Assembly (NCBI RefSeq): GCF_023638035.1
Contig: NZ_JAKRVX010000002.1
Coordinates: 124,001-188,000 of the forward strand
DNA: 64,000 bases
Direction: 5' to 3'
DNA from: Natronocalculus amylovorans
Lineage (GTDB): Archaea; Halobacteriota; Halobacteria; Halobacteriales; Haloferacaceae
The notes under the pieces were generated by a model, which saw nothing but the letters and a program-made list of their open reading frames with translations, was not told the origin of the DNA and made no database searches. Positions 43,744-53,051 of this stretch are shown piece after piece. Position 1 is the stretch's first letter. Every line of letters begins with the position of its first letter. The translations under genes were made by a program, and so were the position numbers.

Positions 43744-43903
43744 AAACGAACGACCCGAATAGCACTCGTAATTAAATTTCGGCCTTTCAAGAGTCGGATT
43801 AACTAGTGGCGATTGTCCAACAATTCAACAATAAATCGGCCATGCGACGGTAATTCACGTCCACTGCAACGGCACGATCGAAGGCGGAGACCCCATACCA
43901 ACA

Positions 43904-44014
43904 ATGCCGCACACAGCTACGAACGAAGAAACGGAATATACAACAGAGACCACCGCAATCACCCAGTATATGAATCAGGCAGTCGACAATCAGTCTCTCA
44001 GTGACAATGAGTAG
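43904..44014 (+). CDS. Short acidic peptide translationally coupled to the MFS gene (36 aa)
   Basis: ATG at 43904-43906 and TAG at 44012-44014 give a 36-residue, Thr/Glu-rich peptide (PHTATNEETEYTTETTAITQYMNQAVDNQSLSDNE). Its stop overlaps the transporter ATG (44007-44009) in ATGAGTAG, so both would be translated from one message with coupling. No hydrophobic or signal sequence. It may be a leader peptide that sets transporter translation or a tiny soluble partner. No homology is claimed. Confidence 0.5.
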   Translation: MPHTATNEETEYTTETTAITQYMNQAVDNQSLSDNE

Positions 44015-45281
44015 CGTCTATCCGAACGACATCGACGACGTTGCACGCGGCATCTTGGGCTACTCACGATGGTGGCAGATCGTTGCCGCCGCAGTGATGA
44101 TGGCGCTGGTGAGCCCTTACCAGTACGTCTGGTCGTCTCTTGAAGGCCCGCTCGCGGTTGAACTCGATGCCTCGCTGTCGGCGTTGGGGTTCGTCTTTAC
44201 CGCGTACGTCGTTATTATGGCGCTCGTACAGTTTCCCGCCGGGTGGTGGCGCGATCGCCACGGGCCGCGCGTCGTTACGGTCATCGCAGGGGTGCTTGCG
44301 GGCGGTGGCTACGTCGGGTTAGCCTTCGCAACGGAGCTCTGGCAGGTGTATCTCTTCTATGGGTTGGGTGCGGCTGGTGTCGGAATGGTGTATACCGTCG
44401 CGGTCAATACCGCCGTCAAATGGTTCCCTGACAAACGTGGGTTGACGACCGGTATTGGGACGATGGCGTTTGCCGCCGGCAGCGCAGCATTCGTTCCTTT
44501 TATTCGGTATATGATCGCCGGCGATGCGATTACAACTGGTCTCTGGAGCATGGGGGTGCTCATCGGTGTCGGTATCATGGTCGGGACAGTGGTGCTCAAA
44601 GACCCACCTCATAACTGGGTCGCTGAGTCTGACTCAAGTGAGACAGAAACAGAGAGCTCCACGGCTGTTGCTGACGGAGGCCGTCGGCACTACACCTGGC
44701 GCGAGATGGTTCGAACCTGGCAGTTTTGGGTGATGTACTTTATGTTCTTTGCAGTGAGCGCAGCCGGTCTGATGATCACCGCTCGGACGATTCTGTACGC
44801 CGAAGCGGTTGGACTGACCGCTGCGACGGCAACAATCGCTGCGACGGTTCTTCCAGTCGGCTCTGCAGCCGGTCGACTCGTTGTCGGTGGGCTGTCTGAT
44901 CGGTATGACCGCGAGTTAATTACGGCTATCTCGTTCCTGTTATGTGGGGTTGGGACTCTTGCTGTCGTTGCCTTCGGGAGTCTCGAAAGCGGTATTGGAT
45001 ACATCGTTGCGGTCGCGATCGCGGTTTTCTTTTGGAGTTCGCAGTTCTCGCTGTTCCCGAGTTTGGTCGGCGACTACTACGGAAGCAAACACTCCTCGGC
45101 GAACTACTCGCTGGTGTACTCAGGCAAAATGTGGGGCGGTGTCTTCGGCGGCGGTGTCGTTGGCTGGTTAGTCGTACTCATCGGCTGGGAGGCCACGTTC
45201 GTGGTGGGCGGCGTCCTCGCGTTGGCCGCTGGTGGCGTTGGCTTCCTGCTTCGACCGCCGATCGCGAGTAAGGATCTGTAG
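44007..45281 (+). CDS. MFS transporter, oxalate/formate antiporter (OFA) family-like
   Basis: A 424-residue MFS permease with 12 hydrophobic segments and a central soluble loop (ESDSSETETESSTAVADGG, about 212-230). Typical OFA-type features are WWQIVAAAVMMALVSPYQYVWSSLEGPL at the start, GWWRDRHGPRVVT in loop 2-3, WFPDKRGLTTGIGTMAFAAGSAAF and GGLSDRYDR in the middle. Members exchange small carboxylates such as oxalate and formate; the substrate here is unknown. The ATG at 44007 was chosen; a GTG at 44001 is also possible. Divergent from the amidase, GC-richer than its right-hand neighbour. Confidence 0.85.
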   Translation: MSSVYPNDIDDVARGILGYSRWWQIVAAAVMMALVSPYQYVWSSLEGPLAVELDASLSALGFVFTAYVVIMALVQFPAGWWRDRHGPRVVTVIAGVLAGGGYVGLAFATELWQVYLFYGLGAAGVGMVYTVAVNTAVKWFPDKRGLTTGIGTMAFAAGSAAFVPFIRYMIAGDAITTGLWSMGVLIGVGIMVGTVVLKDPPHNWVAESDSSETETESSTAVADGGRRHYTWREMVRTWQFWVMYFMFFAVSAAGLMITARTILYAEAVGLTAATATIAATVLPVGSAAGRLVVGGLSDRYDRELITAISFLLCGVGTLAVVAFGSLESGIGYIVAVAIAVFFWSSQFSLFPSLVGDYYGSKHSSANYSLVYSGKMWGGVFGGGVVGWLVVLIGWEATFVVGGVLALAAGGVGFLLRPPIASKDL

Positions 45282-45399
45282 ACCGATCGGGGTTTGACAG
45301 GACCACGACTCACATCTCTTCTGGCTCAATCTCTGGTCGTGAGTATCAATGACAACGCACAGACGCGAATATATCAGCAGGGAGCCCATATGTATACTG

Positions 45400-46455
45400 A
45401 TGCAACAGGACACTGCGATCGCTCAGCATGGCTCGATCGCAACGGATAGCAATCACAACGAAGCCATTGAGACCGCCGTTCCCGCCCTCAAACTCACGAA
45501 CCTCTCCAAGCGGTTCGGAACCGGAGATGATGCGATCGTCGCAGTGGACGATGTCAATCTGACCATCGAACCAGGATCGATCGTTGGGTTACTCGGCCCG
45601 AACGGCGCTGGAAAGACGACACTCATCAAGTGCGCACTCGGCATTATTATTCCTGACTCTGGATCGGTTTCGGTGTTCGGAAACAGAGTTGATGGAACGC
45701 GCCGATCGGCCTACCGCGATGTCGATGCGATGCTTGAAGGGGCCCGAAACGACTATTGGCGGCTCACCGTACGGGAGAACCTGCGATACTTTGCGACTAT
45801 CCACGGTATCGATCCCAATTCTGTAACACAGCAACACGACCGACTACTCGATCGTCTTGAACTCACGGACAAGGCGGATACACCCGTTCGTGATCTCTCT
45901 CGGGGGATGAAACAGAAAGTCTCGCTTGCGAGTGTACTCGCAGGCGGGGCCAGTCTCGTCTTTCTTGACGAGCCAACACTCGGGCTCGATGTTGAGAGTT
46001 CGCGGACGCTCCAACAGGAACTGCGTCGGCTCGCACATGAGGATGGCCGGACGATCGTCCTGAGCAGCCACAACATGGACGTTATTGAACGAGTCTGTGA
46101 CCGCGTGGTGATGATGGCCAACGGACGGATCGTTGCTGACGACAGCGTGAACGAGTTGTTGTCAGATGCGACTCGTGACACAGTTCAGATCACAAGCGCA
46201 GATATCGATGACCGCCTTGTTGAAACGCTCATCGATCGGTTTTCCGTCACCGTTGTTGGGGAAACAGCAGCTGGGCGGACAACGATTGAAATCACTCACG
46301 CTGGTGAGAGACTGTACGATGTACTGGATGTGCTCCGGAACGAAGCTGTGACGATCGACGATATCAGAACGGTCCAACCACAACTTGAAGAGGTATTTGT
46401 CAATCTGACAGGTATGGAGTCCGAACAGACAGCGACTTCGGGGCGAGCAGAGTGA
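45400..46455 (+). CDS. ABC-2 type transporter ATP-binding protein
   Basis: A 351-residue ABC ATPase. Walker A GLLGPNGAGKTTLIK (about 61-75), signature LSRGMKQKVSLASVLAGG (about 167-184), Walker B LVFLDEPTLGLD (about 186-197) and H-loop VLSSHNMD are present. A C-terminal acidic extension of about 85 residues follows (DDRLVETLIDRFSVTVVGETAAGRTTIEITH). GTGA overlaps the start of the permease gene by 4 bp, so the two form an exporter pair. Many CGATCG words mark it as native. Substrate unknown; an upstream ATG at 45349 was not used. Confidence 0.91.
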   Translation: MQQDTAIAQHGSIATDSNHNEAIETAVPALKLTNLSKRFGTGDDAIVAVDDVNLTIEPGSIVGLLGPNGAGKTTLIKCALGIIIPDSGSVSVFGNRVDGTRRSAYRDVDAMLEGARNDYWRLTVRENLRYFATIHGIDPNSVTQQHDRLLDRLELTDKADTPVRDLSRGMKQKVSLASVLAGGASLVFLDEPTLGLDVESSRTLQQELRRLAHEDGRTIVLSSHNMDVIERVCDRVVMMANGRIVADDSVNELLSDATRDTVQITSADIDDRLVETLIDRFSVTVVGETAAGRTTIEITHAGERLYDVLDVLRNEAVTIDDIRTVQPQLEEVFVNLTGMESEQTATSGRAE

Positions 46456-47276
46456 GTCAAGACGGTACCGCAGTGCCACACTCAGCTGCTACTGATCCCC
46501 GTCCCGCAACCTACTATCATCTTGCCAAGGCAGTACTGTATCGTGAGTATCTAATTTTCATTCGATATCCTGCAAATGCGATCGGTGGAATCGTTATCGC
46601 ACTGTTCTTTTTTGGTATCTTGTTCTATGGGGGACAGCTGCTGGCGGGACAGGCGTTGACGGATTCGATCGAGGGAATCATTGTAGGCTACTTTCTATGG
46701 ACGCTGTCTGTTGGTGCGTACTCTGCAGTGTCAAACGACATCAGCAGCGAGGTGCAGTGGGGAACGCTTGAGCGTCACATTACCACACCGTTTGGCTTTG
46801 CACCGGTCGCATTGCTGAAAGGTGTTGCAAAGGTGATTCGGACGTTTCTGACGAGTGCGATCGTTCTTGCAGTCATGCTCGTACTTACCGGGACAAGGCT
46901 CAACCTCGATCCGATCACCGTGGTTGTCGTTGCTGGGCTCGCAATTACGTCCGTTCTCGGTCTTGGCTTTGCAGCCGGAGGCGTCACCGTGCTGTACAAA
47001 CAGATCGGAAACTGGTTGAATCTGCTCCAGTTTGGGTTTGTGGTATTAGTCTCCGCACCAGTGTTTGCACTGCCGTGGATGCGAATACTTCCACTCGCAC
47101 ACGGGAGCGCGATGCTCCAGCGAGCGATGGTTGACGGTGTTCGACTGTGGGAGTTCAGTATCACAGATCTTGGACTCCTCGTTATTGTTGCAGTTGGATA
47201 TCTCGCTGTTGGATACGCAGTTTTTCATCTTGCGACACGACGTGCCCGACGCCTTGGTGTGCTTGGTGATTATTAG
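46452..47276 (+). CDS. ABC-2 type transporter permease
   Basis: A 274-residue ABC-2 permease with six hydrophobic segments. The start is GTG at 46452-46454, in the stop of the ATPase gene. Typical blocks are YREYLIFIRYPANAIGGIVIALFFFGILFYGG near the N-terminus, EVQWGTLERHITTPFGFAPVALLKGVAK in the middle, and YLAVGYAVFHLATRRARRLGVLGDY at the end. It forms an efflux channel with the ATPase. Confidence 0.89.
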   Translation: MSQDGTAVPHSAATDPRPATYYHLAKAVLYREYLIFIRYPANAIGGIVIALFFFGILFYGGQLLAGQALTDSIEGIIVGYFLWTLSVGAYSAVSNDISSEVQWGTLERHITTPFGFAPVALLKGVAKVIRTFLTSAIVLAVMLVLTGTRLNLDPITVVVVAGLAITSVLGLGFAAGGVTVLYKQIGNWLNLLQFGFVVLVSAPVFALPWMRILPLAHGSAMLQRAMVDGVRLWEFSITDLGLLVIVAVGYLAVGYAVFHLATRRARRLGVLGDY

Positions 47277-47351
47277 TCGCATGGAACCGGCTTGGTTTCA
47301 CTCGCGCGCATGCGCGAAAGCCCCATACGTACACGTCTCCTTATTACAACT

Positions 47352-49148
47352 ATGAGTGATCCAGACGAGGTCAGCGATGCTGGAGCCGATGTTCCCGAGT
47401 ATGAAACTGTTGATGTTTCAGTGCTACTTATCGGGGCTGGTGCCGCAGGCGCTCGTACAGCGATCGAACTCGCCGAGTGTGGTGTTGAGGACGTACTCGT
47501 GCTTGGAAAACGTAGCCACGGCGATGCACACACGACATGGGCCCGTGGTGGAATTAATGGCGCACTCGGGACCCAAGATCCAGAGGATTCGTGGGCAATT
47601 CACGCTGCAGACACGCTCAATGAAGGCCATTTCCTCAACGATCCACAACTGGTCGAGACAGTCACAGCACAGATGCCCGATCGGCTTCGCGAGCTCGATG
47701 AGTGGGGTATGGAGTTTTCTCGAACGGACGATGGGAAGATCGACCAACGATTCTTTGGCGCACAGTCATTTCGGCGAACCGCGTTCGCGGGTGACCATAC
47801 GGGAGAGTCATTGTTGAACGCGCTAGTCGATCGTGCACAGGAGCTTTCAATCCCGTATCAGGAGGACGTGATGATTACAAAACTGCTCTCAGACGGAGAC
47901 CGTGTGTACGGAGCAGTCGGATTCGATATGGATTCAGGCGACTTCATACTCTTCAATGCCGGGGTGGTTGTCCTCGCTGCCGGTGGGTACGCAGCAATAT
48001 ACAATCGCCATACATCCAGAGATGACGAAAACAATGGTGACGGTCCTGCACTGGCATATGATGCTGGTGCTGAACTGATGGATATGGAGTTCGTTCAGTT
48101 TCATCCAACTGGGATGGCTGTTGACGAAGGTGACTCCGAGTGGGAGCCGTGGAGTGGTCGTCTCGTTACCGAGGCGGTCCGAGGTGAAGGTGGACGGCTA
48201 TATAACGCGGACGGCGAACGGTTCATGGAGCGGTATTCGCCAACTCAGATGGAACTTGATGCCCGTGATGTTGTTGCCCGGGCGATCGCACAAGAGGTCG
48301 CAGAAGGGAGAGGGACCGACAATGGTGGTGTCTATCTCGACATCTCACACAAATCCGAATCGTTCATTCGTGAACGGCTGCCACGAATGTATGCTCGCTT
48401 CGATGAGCTTGGCGTTGATATGGCAGCAGAACCGATCGAGGTTGCGCCAACAGCACACTACGGTATGGGTGGCGTCAGCGTCAATGAGTACGGTGAGACG
48501 CGCGTTGAGGGGCTGTTTGCCATCGGCGAGACCATGGCCGGCGTCCACGGTGCAAATCGGCTTGGTGGAAACTCGCTTGCAGAGACGGTTGCCTTCGGTG
48601 TGGTCGCAGGAAAACACATTGCAGAGCGGGGTGGCGGTCCTGGTCACATCCCAACACGGCTCATCAAAGAGACCGCAGAGCCACAGTTCCGCGGCCTCGC
48701 GATGCTGGCCGATCGCGACGGCAGCCATGCAGTTGCAGACGTGTGCATCGACCTGCAGAACCTGATGTGGGAACATGCTGGGATCCTCCGCGACGAGGAG
48801 TCTATAAAAGCCGGGCTTGCAAAGCTACGTGCCCTCCGACGGAAGACAGACGATCTCGCTGTCGGTCCAGTCACAAGCGATTCGTTCGAATTTGCGATCG
48901 ACATCGGCTTCATGTTAACGGCAGCGGAGGCGGTGTTGCGTGGGGCGCGTGAGCGAACCGAATCACGAGGTGCGCACTACCGGACGGACTATCCGGACGT
49001 GGATACCGAGTGGCAGCGCAACATCTACTTTGAGCGAGCCGATGTTGGTGGGATGATTAGCCATACAGAACCGGTCGGAACACCAAGCAAACCTGTTCAA
49101 GACGCGATCAACGAGGGATATGAGCTAGATTACCACCAACTCGAATAG
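47352..49148 (+). CDS. Succinate dehydrogenase/fumarate reductase-type flavoprotein
   Basis: A 598-residue FAD-binding protein of the SdhA/FrdA/NadB family. FAD is bound by LLIGAGAAGARTAIELAE (about 25-42). SHGDAHTTWARGGINGALG (55-73) carries His60 at the place of the covalently flavinylated His of SdhA. Substrate-binding blocks are AGDHTGESLLNAL, MEFVQFHPTGM, RLVTEAVRGEGGRLYNADGERFMERY and VAPTAHYGMGGVSVNEYGETRVEGLFAIGETMAGVHGANRLGGNSLAE, with His and Arg residues of the active site. No SdhB/C/D genes are beside it. A standalone fumarate reductase or L-aspartate oxidase-like role is possible. ATG at 47352 chosen. Confidence 0.87.
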   Translation: MSDPDEVSDAGADVPEYETVDVSVLLIGAGAAGARTAIELAECGVEDVLVLGKRSHGDAHTTWARGGINGALGTQDPEDSWAIHAADTLNEGHFLNDPQLVETVTAQMPDRLRELDEWGMEFSRTDDGKIDQRFFGAQSFRRTAFAGDHTGESLLNALVDRAQELSIPYQEDVMITKLLSDGDRVYGAVGFDMDSGDFILFNAGVVVLAAGGYAAIYNRHTSRDDENNGDGPALAYDAGAELMDMEFVQFHPTGMAVDEGDSEWEPWSGRLVTEAVRGEGGRLYNADGERFMERYSPTQMELDARDVVARAIAQEVAEGRGTDNGGVYLDISHKSESFIRERLPRMYARFDELGVDMAAEPIEVAPTAHYGMGGVSVNEYGETRVEGLFAIGETMAGVHGANRLGGNSLAETVAFGVVAGKHIAERGGGPGHIPTRLIKETAEPQFRGLAMLADRDGSHAVADVCIDLQNLMWEHAGILRDEESIKAGLAKLRALRRKTDDLAVGPVTSDSFEFAIDIGFMLTAAEAVLRGARERTESRGAHYRTDYPDVDTEWQRNIYFERADVGGMISHTEPVGTPSKPVQDAINEGYELDYHQLE

Positions 49149-49188
49149 CCGCACAGAACGGTAGTTGGTTGATCTGGGAGACGATCGC

Positions 49189-49446
49189 TCACAAATGAGC
49201 GTTGCCACCGTGTTTCCGGTACCAGACGTGCTCTCCGATCGGCGATTCAGTTTTGCCGATCTCAAGCCGGCTGATAAACAGGTCACGAACCGCAAGTGTA
49301 ACGACTAATTCGACTTGCTCCTCACGCTCATCAGTAACAGTGACGACACAGTGTCCGTCTCGTTCCGTAATCGCGCTGATCGTCCCAACCGACCACCGAT
49401 CACGATGATGAGTTGGCTCTTTTGCGTGGATTCGATCGTGAGTCAT
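49189..49446 (-). CDS. Small haloarchaeal protein (DUF7861-like)
   Basis: An 85-residue soluble protein: HDRIHAKEPTHHRDRWSVGTISAITERDGHCVVTVTDEREEQVELVVTLAVRDLFISRLE, then KTESPIGEHVWYRKHGGNAHL. It has beta-rich OB- or SH3-like alternation but no firm motif. This is a conserved unnamed family in haloarchaea. Alone, convergent with the flavoprotein gene and 52 bp away from the SDR gene. Confidence 0.7.
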   Translation of the reverse strand: MTHDRIHAKEPTHHRDRWSVGTISAITERDGHCVVTVTDEREEQVELVVTLAVRDLFISRLEIGKTESPIGEHVWYRKHGGNAHL

Positions 49447-49498
49447 ATATCATGTATGAACTGTCGGTTGGATACCCCTACCGTTCGCCCGATTATGT

Positions 49499-50419
49499 TC
49501 AGTCATTGGTACTTGTGGGCGGTGCTAATGGTTCGGGGATCTCAAGGAGTGCAGCGCTTTTACTCCAGAGCCGCTTTGCAGCATCATGATCCATCGCAGC
49601 GTCAGATGGTGAACGTGGTCTTTGGCCTGCAAAATAGCGACCGGAGATCTCTGCAGTACGGGGGGACACACCAACAAATAGGAGCTCTGCAGCTCCATCG
49701 GCAACAGCGGTTACGCCTGGAACGGTATCAAGACGCTCAACGAGCGCTGGAAGCGGTTTGGGGAGGAATCGAGAGAATCCGGTGCCCGGAATCGCCCCCG
49801 GATGAATACTATTTGCGGTGATATTATGATTCCCGACAGCAAGTCGCCGCGCGAGCTCCGAGGAAAACAGAATATTTGCGAGTTTTGAGTGACTATATGC
49901 ACGCATCCCTGATAGCCGGTGATCGCCCTGAATTCGATCGAGCTGCAACGATGCCCCTCGATGTGCACCGGAGGCAGTCGTCACAATTCGAGCATCATCA
50001 GTGAGATGATTGAGGAGTTCGGCTGTCAACAAGTATGGCGACAGGTGGTTGACGTGAAACGTGTACTCGATACCAGCATCAGTGACTGCGTTGCTTCTGA
50101 ATAATCCACCAGCATTGTTAATCAACAGATCGAGCCCGTCAGTTTCCTCACGAACGGTTGTCGCAAGCTCCGTGACCGCAGCAACGCTCGCAAAATCCGC
50201 TTCAACGAACATCGCATCCGAGCCTTCTTCGGACAGTTTGTCCACAACCTCCACGCCCGCGTTCGAATCTCGACCATGAACAATCACATCTGCACCAAGT
50301 CGTCCGAGTGCCAACGCTGCCGATCGGCCGATCCCGCTCGTTGAGCCGGTGATTAGCACGTGCATATCAGTGCAATCAACGGTCGATACACCGGCTAGTT
50401 CCTCAGGAAGGCTGCTCAT
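49499..50419 (-). CDS. Short-chain dehydrogenase (retinol dehydrogenase-like SDR)
   Basis: A 306-residue classical SDR. Cofactor loop LITGSTSGIGRSAALALG (about 22-39), the NNAGG motif, TTASGAHRG with the catalytic Ser (about 147), and YSHSKLANILFSSELARR with Tyr-x-x-x-Lys (about 173-177) are all present. RVIVHGRD-like strand after the loop (ADVIVHGRDSN) suggests NADP. It resembles vertebrate-type retinol/WW-domain oxidoreductase SDRs. The start MSSLPEELAG at 50417-50419 was preferred over a longer frame. Substrate unknown. Confidence 0.89.
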   Translation of the reverse strand: MSSLPEELAGVSTVDCTDMHVLITGSTSGIGRSAALALGRLGADVIVHGRDSNAGVEVVDKLSEEGSDAMFVEADFASVAAVTELATTVREETDGLDLLINNAGGLFRSNAVTDAGIEYTFHVNHLSPYLLTAELLNHLTDDARIVTTASGAHRGASLQLDRIQGDHRLSGMRAYSHSKLANILFSSELARRLAVGNHNITANSIHPGAIPGTGFSRFLPKPLPALVERLDTVPGVTAVADGAAELLFVGVSPRTAEISGRYFAGQRPRSPSDAAMDHDAAKRLWSKSAALLEIPEPLAPPTSTND

Positions 50420-50480
50420 TACATACTGTCGGGACCACGCGGCGAAAAACCTGTTCCGCCCGCCTCCGCTTCGACAACTA

Positions 50481-51248
50481 TTATATTCGGTCAAGCGGTG
50501 TGGAACATCGCATACAGAGGGTACTGTCACCAACCCAGTTCACATCTTTTGATTGACAGGACGGACAACGATACGTCTCACTATTGTACGCTGTCGTCCC
50601 ACGTGGGGCCGCAAGATATCCCTCCGCAACAACGGTCTCAAGAAGCGTCGCAAACCGCTGCCGTTTGAATGTTGCTCGATGTGCCAGAAACTGTCCGGGG
50701 TCCCCTGGGTCAGGTCCGTGAAGGGCTTGCCACGAAACCGCAACTTCTCCGTTTGCTGTGCTACGCGCGACCTGTTGGAGTGGTGCTGCAGCCGCCCCAA
50801 ACAACGGCGTTGTACTCCAATACTGCGGGTCATCGATCGACGCGCCCGCTGTTTGATATGCGCTCGCTGCGTCTCGATACAGTTTGGCTGCACCATCTAG
50901 ACCAGCAGCAACGATCGCGTCTGCACGCATCTCTTGCAAGCATGCTTGTTGAACCGGGCGCGTACACACAGTCTGAAAGTCCGCCGCAACAGCACTTGCT
51001 TCAGTCCCCCTGTGGGCTGCGCGATCGGAACGGCCGGCAACACGATAGCAGATCGCGCTCGTCACAAGCCGTTCGATTCCCTTTCCAACCCACCCTTTCT
51101 CATCATCATCAAATGGACTATTGTCAAAGCGTGGGTTGGCGAGTAGCAGCCATCCACCTCGAGCAAGTGCATCACCTGCATGTTCATAGTGTCGATTGGC
51201 AAGCATAGCGACAGCACGATCATACAGATCGTCACTCTGTGAACTCAT
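50481..51248 (-). CDS. Haloarchaeal protein with C-terminal zinc ribbon
   Basis: A 255-residue soluble protein. Residues 1-180 are helical with TPR-like features (DLYDRAVAMLANRHYEHAGDALARGGWLLLANPR); the C-terminus has CPSCQSKDVNWVGDSTLCMRC (about 228-248), a four-Cys zinc ribbon. It has no catalytic motif. The protein is known only as an uncharacterised haloarchaeal family. It lies 61 bp upstream of the SDR start on the same strand. Confidence 0.74.
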   Translation of the reverse strand: MSSQSDDLYDRAVAMLANRHYEHAGDALARGGWLLLANPRFDNSPFDDDEKGWVGKGIERLVTSAICYRVAGRSDRAAHRGTEASAVAADFQTVCTRPVQQACLQEMRADAIVAAGLDGAAKLYRDAASAYQTAGASIDDPQYWSTTPLFGAAAAPLQQVARSTANGEVAVSWQALHGPDPGDPGQFLAHRATFKRQRFATLLETVVAEGYLAAPRGTTAYNSETYRCPSCQSKDVNWVGDSTLCMRCSTPLDRI

Positions 51249-51406
51249 GCTGTCTAATGGGGACTCAGCATAACAAGTGTTCTCGGTATGGTACCCCTTT
51301 CACGCCGGATAGATTGAGTTGCGATCACTGCTAAGCTAGCCAGTATAAATCAGCTGTGAGCGGTGGATGAGAAAAAATATACCATCAGACCAGTAGGTGT
51401 TAGCAA

Positions 51407-52978
51407 ATGAGTCCACCATATCGACCGCGTTTGCTTGGGCTCATAACATACCTTCGGGGATGTCTATCGATCGACACACGATCGCTGGCTGCGTTTCGGA
51501 TCATTGCAGGAGTGCTCATCGTTGTTGATATTTGTCTTCGAGCCCGGAACTTCACACACTTTTATACCGAAAGCGGTGTCGTACCACAGTCGGTGGCCCG
51601 TGAGGCGGCACCGATCGAACTCTCAGTGTACTTTCTCACGACGGATCCAACACTCACTGCACTGCTATTCGTGGTGCATGCAATCGTTGGCATGCTTCTC
51701 ATAGTTGGTTACCGGACACGTCTAGTGACGGTTGTGGCGTTCGTGTTTGTTGTCTCGCTCGATTTACGGAATTCGCTGGTGCTCAGCTATGCGGATGTGC
51801 TCTTTGCATGGCTGTTACTGTGGGCACTGTTCCTCCCACTTGGTGAGCGGTGGTCAGTTGATGCCGTTCACCGGCCCCGATCGCCAAAAGAGACAATCAC
51901 TGGTATCGCGCCGGTTTTGATTCTCGGACAGATGGTGACGATGTACGTTGTGAATGGAATTCATAAGTCGACATCCACACTGTGGACGAGCGGTGATGCC
52001 GCAGTGCTGGTGTTTGGATTAGATGATATGACGTTTCTGCTCGCAGAGCCGCTTCGATCGGTTCCATGGCTGCTTGAAGCGGGCGGACTGCTCTGGTACT
52101 ATCTTCTGTTGAGCGCATGGCTCTTGCTGCTCATTCGCGGCCGTGCTCGAACGCTGCTTGTCTCAGCATTCGTTGCTGGCCATCTCTCATTTGCCGTGAC
52201 CGTCCGAATTGGTGCGTTTGCATTTGTAGCGATCGCTGGATTGGTACTCTTTTATGATGCATCGTTTTGGGATGATCTCGATCGGGTAAGAAAGAAACGC
52301 AAACACCAACTCTCACAAACCGTTCTACATTCACTCAACCGATTTGGTAGAACGCTGTGTGAGGCACTTCCAACCTTTCGACTTCGACCGTGGGGTGAGA
52401 CAAGCGGCACGCAGGAAATATATTTGGCCGTACGCAAGTATGTGGCCGCGATTATGATTGTCGCTGCGGTGCTCGCAGTCGCACTGGCGGGTGCCGATGT
52501 TGGATATGATGGTCCTGGTAGCGAAATCGAAACCGCAGGATCGATGTTTATTGGCGAACAAACGGAGTGGAGTATTTTTGCGCCAAATCCACGGACAACA
52601 GACTACTACTACGTGTTTGCAGCGGTCTCAGCTGACGGCTCAACACACGACCTCTACAACGATCGTGAGCTCAGCTACGATCGCCCACATGAACAGCTAC
52701 AAAAACAGTATGACACGTATCGGGAGCGGTTTTACATGTCGAACGTTGCAGGAGCGGACCCACCCGCTGCCCCGGAGCGACTTGCTGAAACGCTTTGTGA
52801 AACGTGGGATACTGATGAGCAAGCAGAGCTGACCACGACCGAACTCTATCAGATTGGCGAAACGATCGCCCGAGAGACGATCGATGACCATACCGCACGC
52901 GACCGATCCTCCCGGCTGATCTACCAACACCAGTGTGGGACGGATGGGACAGGAACGGTCCCAGAGCCATCGTTTTGA
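51407..52978 (+). CDS. HTTM domain integral membrane protein
   Basis: A 523-residue membrane protein. The N-terminal HTTM (vitamin K-dependent gamma-carboxylase-like) part carries DTRSLAAFRIIAGVLIVVDICLRARNFTHFYTESGVVP, RTRLVTVVAFVFVVSLDLRNSLVLSYADVLFAWLLLWALFLPLGERWSVDA (about 105-155), and a His-Lys in NGIHKSTSTLW; about nine helices are visible. After a basic stretch, another membrane helix (about 345-365) leads into an extracellular domain with SIFAPNPRTTDYYYVF. This domain pair occurs in haloarchaeal HTTM proteins. Reaction unknown. Confidence 0.83.
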   Translation: MSPPYRPRLLGLITYLRGCLSIDTRSLAAFRIIAGVLIVVDICLRARNFTHFYTESGVVPQSVAREAAPIELSVYFLTTDPTLTALLFVVHAIVGMLLIVGYRTRLVTVVAFVFVVSLDLRNSLVLSYADVLFAWLLLWALFLPLGERWSVDAVHRPRSPKETITGIAPVLILGQMVTMYVVNGIHKSTSTLWTSGDAAVLVFGLDDMTFLLAEPLRSVPWLLEAGGLLWYYLLLSAWLLLLIRGRARTLLVSAFVAGHLSFAVTVRIGAFAFVAIAGLVLFYDASFWDDLDRVRKKRKHQLSQTVLHSLNRFGRTLCEALPTFRLRPWGETSGTQEIYLAVRKYVAAIMIVAAVLAVALAGADVGYDGPGSEIETAGSMFIGEQTEWSIFAPNPRTTDYYYVFAAVSADGSTHDLYNDRELSYDRPHEQLQKQYDTYRERFYMSNVAGADPPAAPERLAETLCETWDTDEQAELTTTELYQIGETIARETIDDHTARDRSSRLIYQHQCGTDGTGTVPEPSF

Positions 52979-53051
52979 GCCTATGAAGCCGAAAATAATT
53001 CAGAAAAACGGAGGATCGGAATGCTATTTGTTCACATAGCGTATATAGTGT

